A model generated the notes under the pieces. That model did no database searches. It worked only from the letters and a program-made list of their open reading frames with translations, and was not told the origin of the DNA. From Candidatus Thorarchaeota archaeon MP11T_1 (GTDB lineage Archaea > Asgardarchaeota > Thorarchaeia > Thorarchaeales > Thorarchaeaceae), in NCBI GenBank assembly GCA_002825515.1, contig PJET01000182.1:1-8509 (forward strand): a stretch of DNA of 8,509 bases. The letters run 5' to 3'. Below, one piece after another: positions 7,681 to 8,509 of the stretch (position 1 is its first letter; the number at the start of each line of letters is the position of its first letter). Position numbers and translations under genes: made by a program.

Positions 7681-8509
7681 TCAATCACCATGAGGTTGAA
7701 TGACTGCCTTGAGTGAAATCTGCTTCTCTTGTGTTTCGAGGGCTTTCTGAGAGTCATCAAGAGAGAATCTATGTGTGACTAGATCCTCGAATGGAAATCT
7801 GTCATAATTGTCACCAATAGTCTTTATTCCTTTATAGACATGGAGAGTTCTAGAACCCCAGACTGTCTTTATGTCCAGATGCTTCTTATTCATCAAGTGT
7901 GTATTAATCTCGGTTGTTCCATGGTCTGTATATTGACCACAGATTGTGTAACTTCCGCTTTCTCGAACGAGTTCTATTCCTTCTGGAATTGCGTGGGGGT
8001 TACCAGTTGCTTCATATACAATGTCCGGACCATGACCTCCCGATATCTCTTTCAATTTGTCTTTTCGTTCGTCCAAGGTTGTTTCTCCGATGTTGAGAAC
8101 ATCTGTCACTCCAAACTTCTTAGCCATCTCAAGACGGTTCTTTGCTTTGTCTAACACGGTGACAGTCGAGGCGCCACTTATACTAGCAAGAACTGCAATC
8201 ATAAGGCCTACTGGTCCAGCTCCCTGAATAGCAACATCAAGACCCCAAGTCATGGGACTCCTTAGAATGGTGTGCACAGCAGTGGGCATCGCGCACCCCA
8301 CAGCACTAGCTCCATCAAAGCTGACATGATCAGGTAGCTTGATAATATGGGTGCCTGGAGAGAGGTATAGATATTCACTGTAACCTCCAATCAATCGCGG
8401 AAATTTCGTCGAATCCATAGTAATTCCATAGATTTTTCGATTCACACACTTTGTTGGAGCATCAGCTATGAGGCAATAATAACATGAGAAGCACGTCTGG
8501 GTAACATCA
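7681..8509 (-). CDS. Zinc-dependent medium-chain alcohol/polyol dehydrogenase (5' partial)
   Basis: The frame is open to the window edge, so the GTG at 8445 is internal. The visible 275 residues lack roughly the first 80-100 of the family. The visible part opens with a cysteine cluster C-x2-C-x2-C-x8-C (8446-8493), the structural zinc lobe of medium-chain dehydrogenases. The family usually has seven residues in the last gap; eight are seen here. Next comes NRKIYG, then GGYSEYLYL and the Rossmann loop GAGPVG (visible residues 96-101). The acidic residue ending the second strand (TVLDKAKNR) favours NAD over NADP. The substrate cannot be told: threonine, sorbitol, glucose and other alcohol dehydrogenases share this fold, and the first catalytic zinc ligands lie outside the window. 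The gene ends 1 nt before the M24 gene, so the two form an operon. The family call is firm; the substrate is unknown. Confidence 0.9.
   Translation of the reverse strand, partial: DVTQTCFSCYYCLIADAPTKCVNRKIYGITMDSTKFPRLIGGYSEYLYLSPGTHIIKLPDHVSFDGASAVGCAMPTAVHTILRSPMTWGLDVAIQGAGPVGLMIAVLASISGASTVTVLDKAKNRLEMAKKFGVTDVLNIGETTLDERKDKLKEISGGHGPDIVYEATGNPHAIPEGIELVRESGSYTICGQYTDHGTTEINTHLMNKKHLDIKTVWGSRTLHVYKGIKTIGDNYDRFPFEDLVTHRFSLDDSQKALETQEKQISLKAVIQPHGD
7685..7689 (-). promoter_or_regulatory. GGTGA ribosome-binding site that sets the M24 start
   Basis: On the minus strand GGTGA (extended to GGTGAT) lies 5 nt before the ATG at 7679 and inside the last codons of the dehydrogenase gene, whose TGA ends at 7681. 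It favours the 393-residue form of the M24 protein over the 420-residue one and indicates coupled translation. Confidence 0.65.

Noticed and set aside
7680..7760. A 27-residue N-terminal extension of the M24 protein from the ATG at 7760.
   Set aside because: It overlaps the end of the dehydrogenase gene, looks unlike the family, and a GGTGA site 5 nt before the ATG at 7679 explains the shorter form.
8443..8445. GTG as the start of the dehydrogenase.
   Set aside because: The frame continues to the window edge and the added residues hold the four-cysteine structural zinc motif, so the gene is truncated by the window instead.

Overview
The window is gene-dense and A+T-leaning (my estimate, not counted). 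It holds six protein genes in two convergent groups. No rRNA, tRNA, CRISPR array or insertion sequence was seen. The organism is not certain. Ribosome-binding sites read AGGAGGTG and GGTGA, the genes are tightly packed, and a Cache sensor is fused to TPR and von Willebrand A (VWA) domains. Together these fit an archaeon, and an Asgard/Thorarchaeota-like lineage is my best guess (about 50%). A bacterium is not excluded, and the bacterial-type arginine decarboxylase points that way.

Plus strand, 1-6394. Four genes lie head to tail with gaps of 16, 30 and 6 nt and look like one transcription unit. (1) A 5'-truncated membrane receptor: dCache sensor, transmembrane helix, HAMP, TPR repeats, then a C-terminal VWA domain with a complete MIDAS metal site. 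(2) A related dCache receptor that ends just after its HAMP domain and has no output domain. (3) A PLP-dependent biosynthetic arginine decarboxylase (SpeA type), which makes agmatine, the entry to polyamines. (4) A LarE-type ATP-dependent sulfur transferase with a CxxC pair plus the family's C-terminal-side cysteine.

Minus strand, 8509-6498. A zinc-dependent medium-chain dehydrogenase, truncated at the window edge, is followed after 1 nt by an M24-family (aminopeptidase P/Xaa-Pro dipeptidase-like) metallohydrolase. The two groups converge on a 103-nt spacer (6395-6497) that holds a T-rich stretch suited to an archaeal-type terminator.

The most interesting point is the receptor pair beside the decarboxylase. 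Both sensors keep most of the dCache amino-acid-binding signature (W-Y, Y-x-D and a distal D), but both carry Glu where amino-acid sensors have the carboxylate-binding Arg. That suggests a cationic amine-type ligand rather than an amino acid. An amine sensor next to an agmatine-producing enzyme would make biological sense, but this is inference. The VWA output and the output-less partner are also unusual for a Cache receptor.
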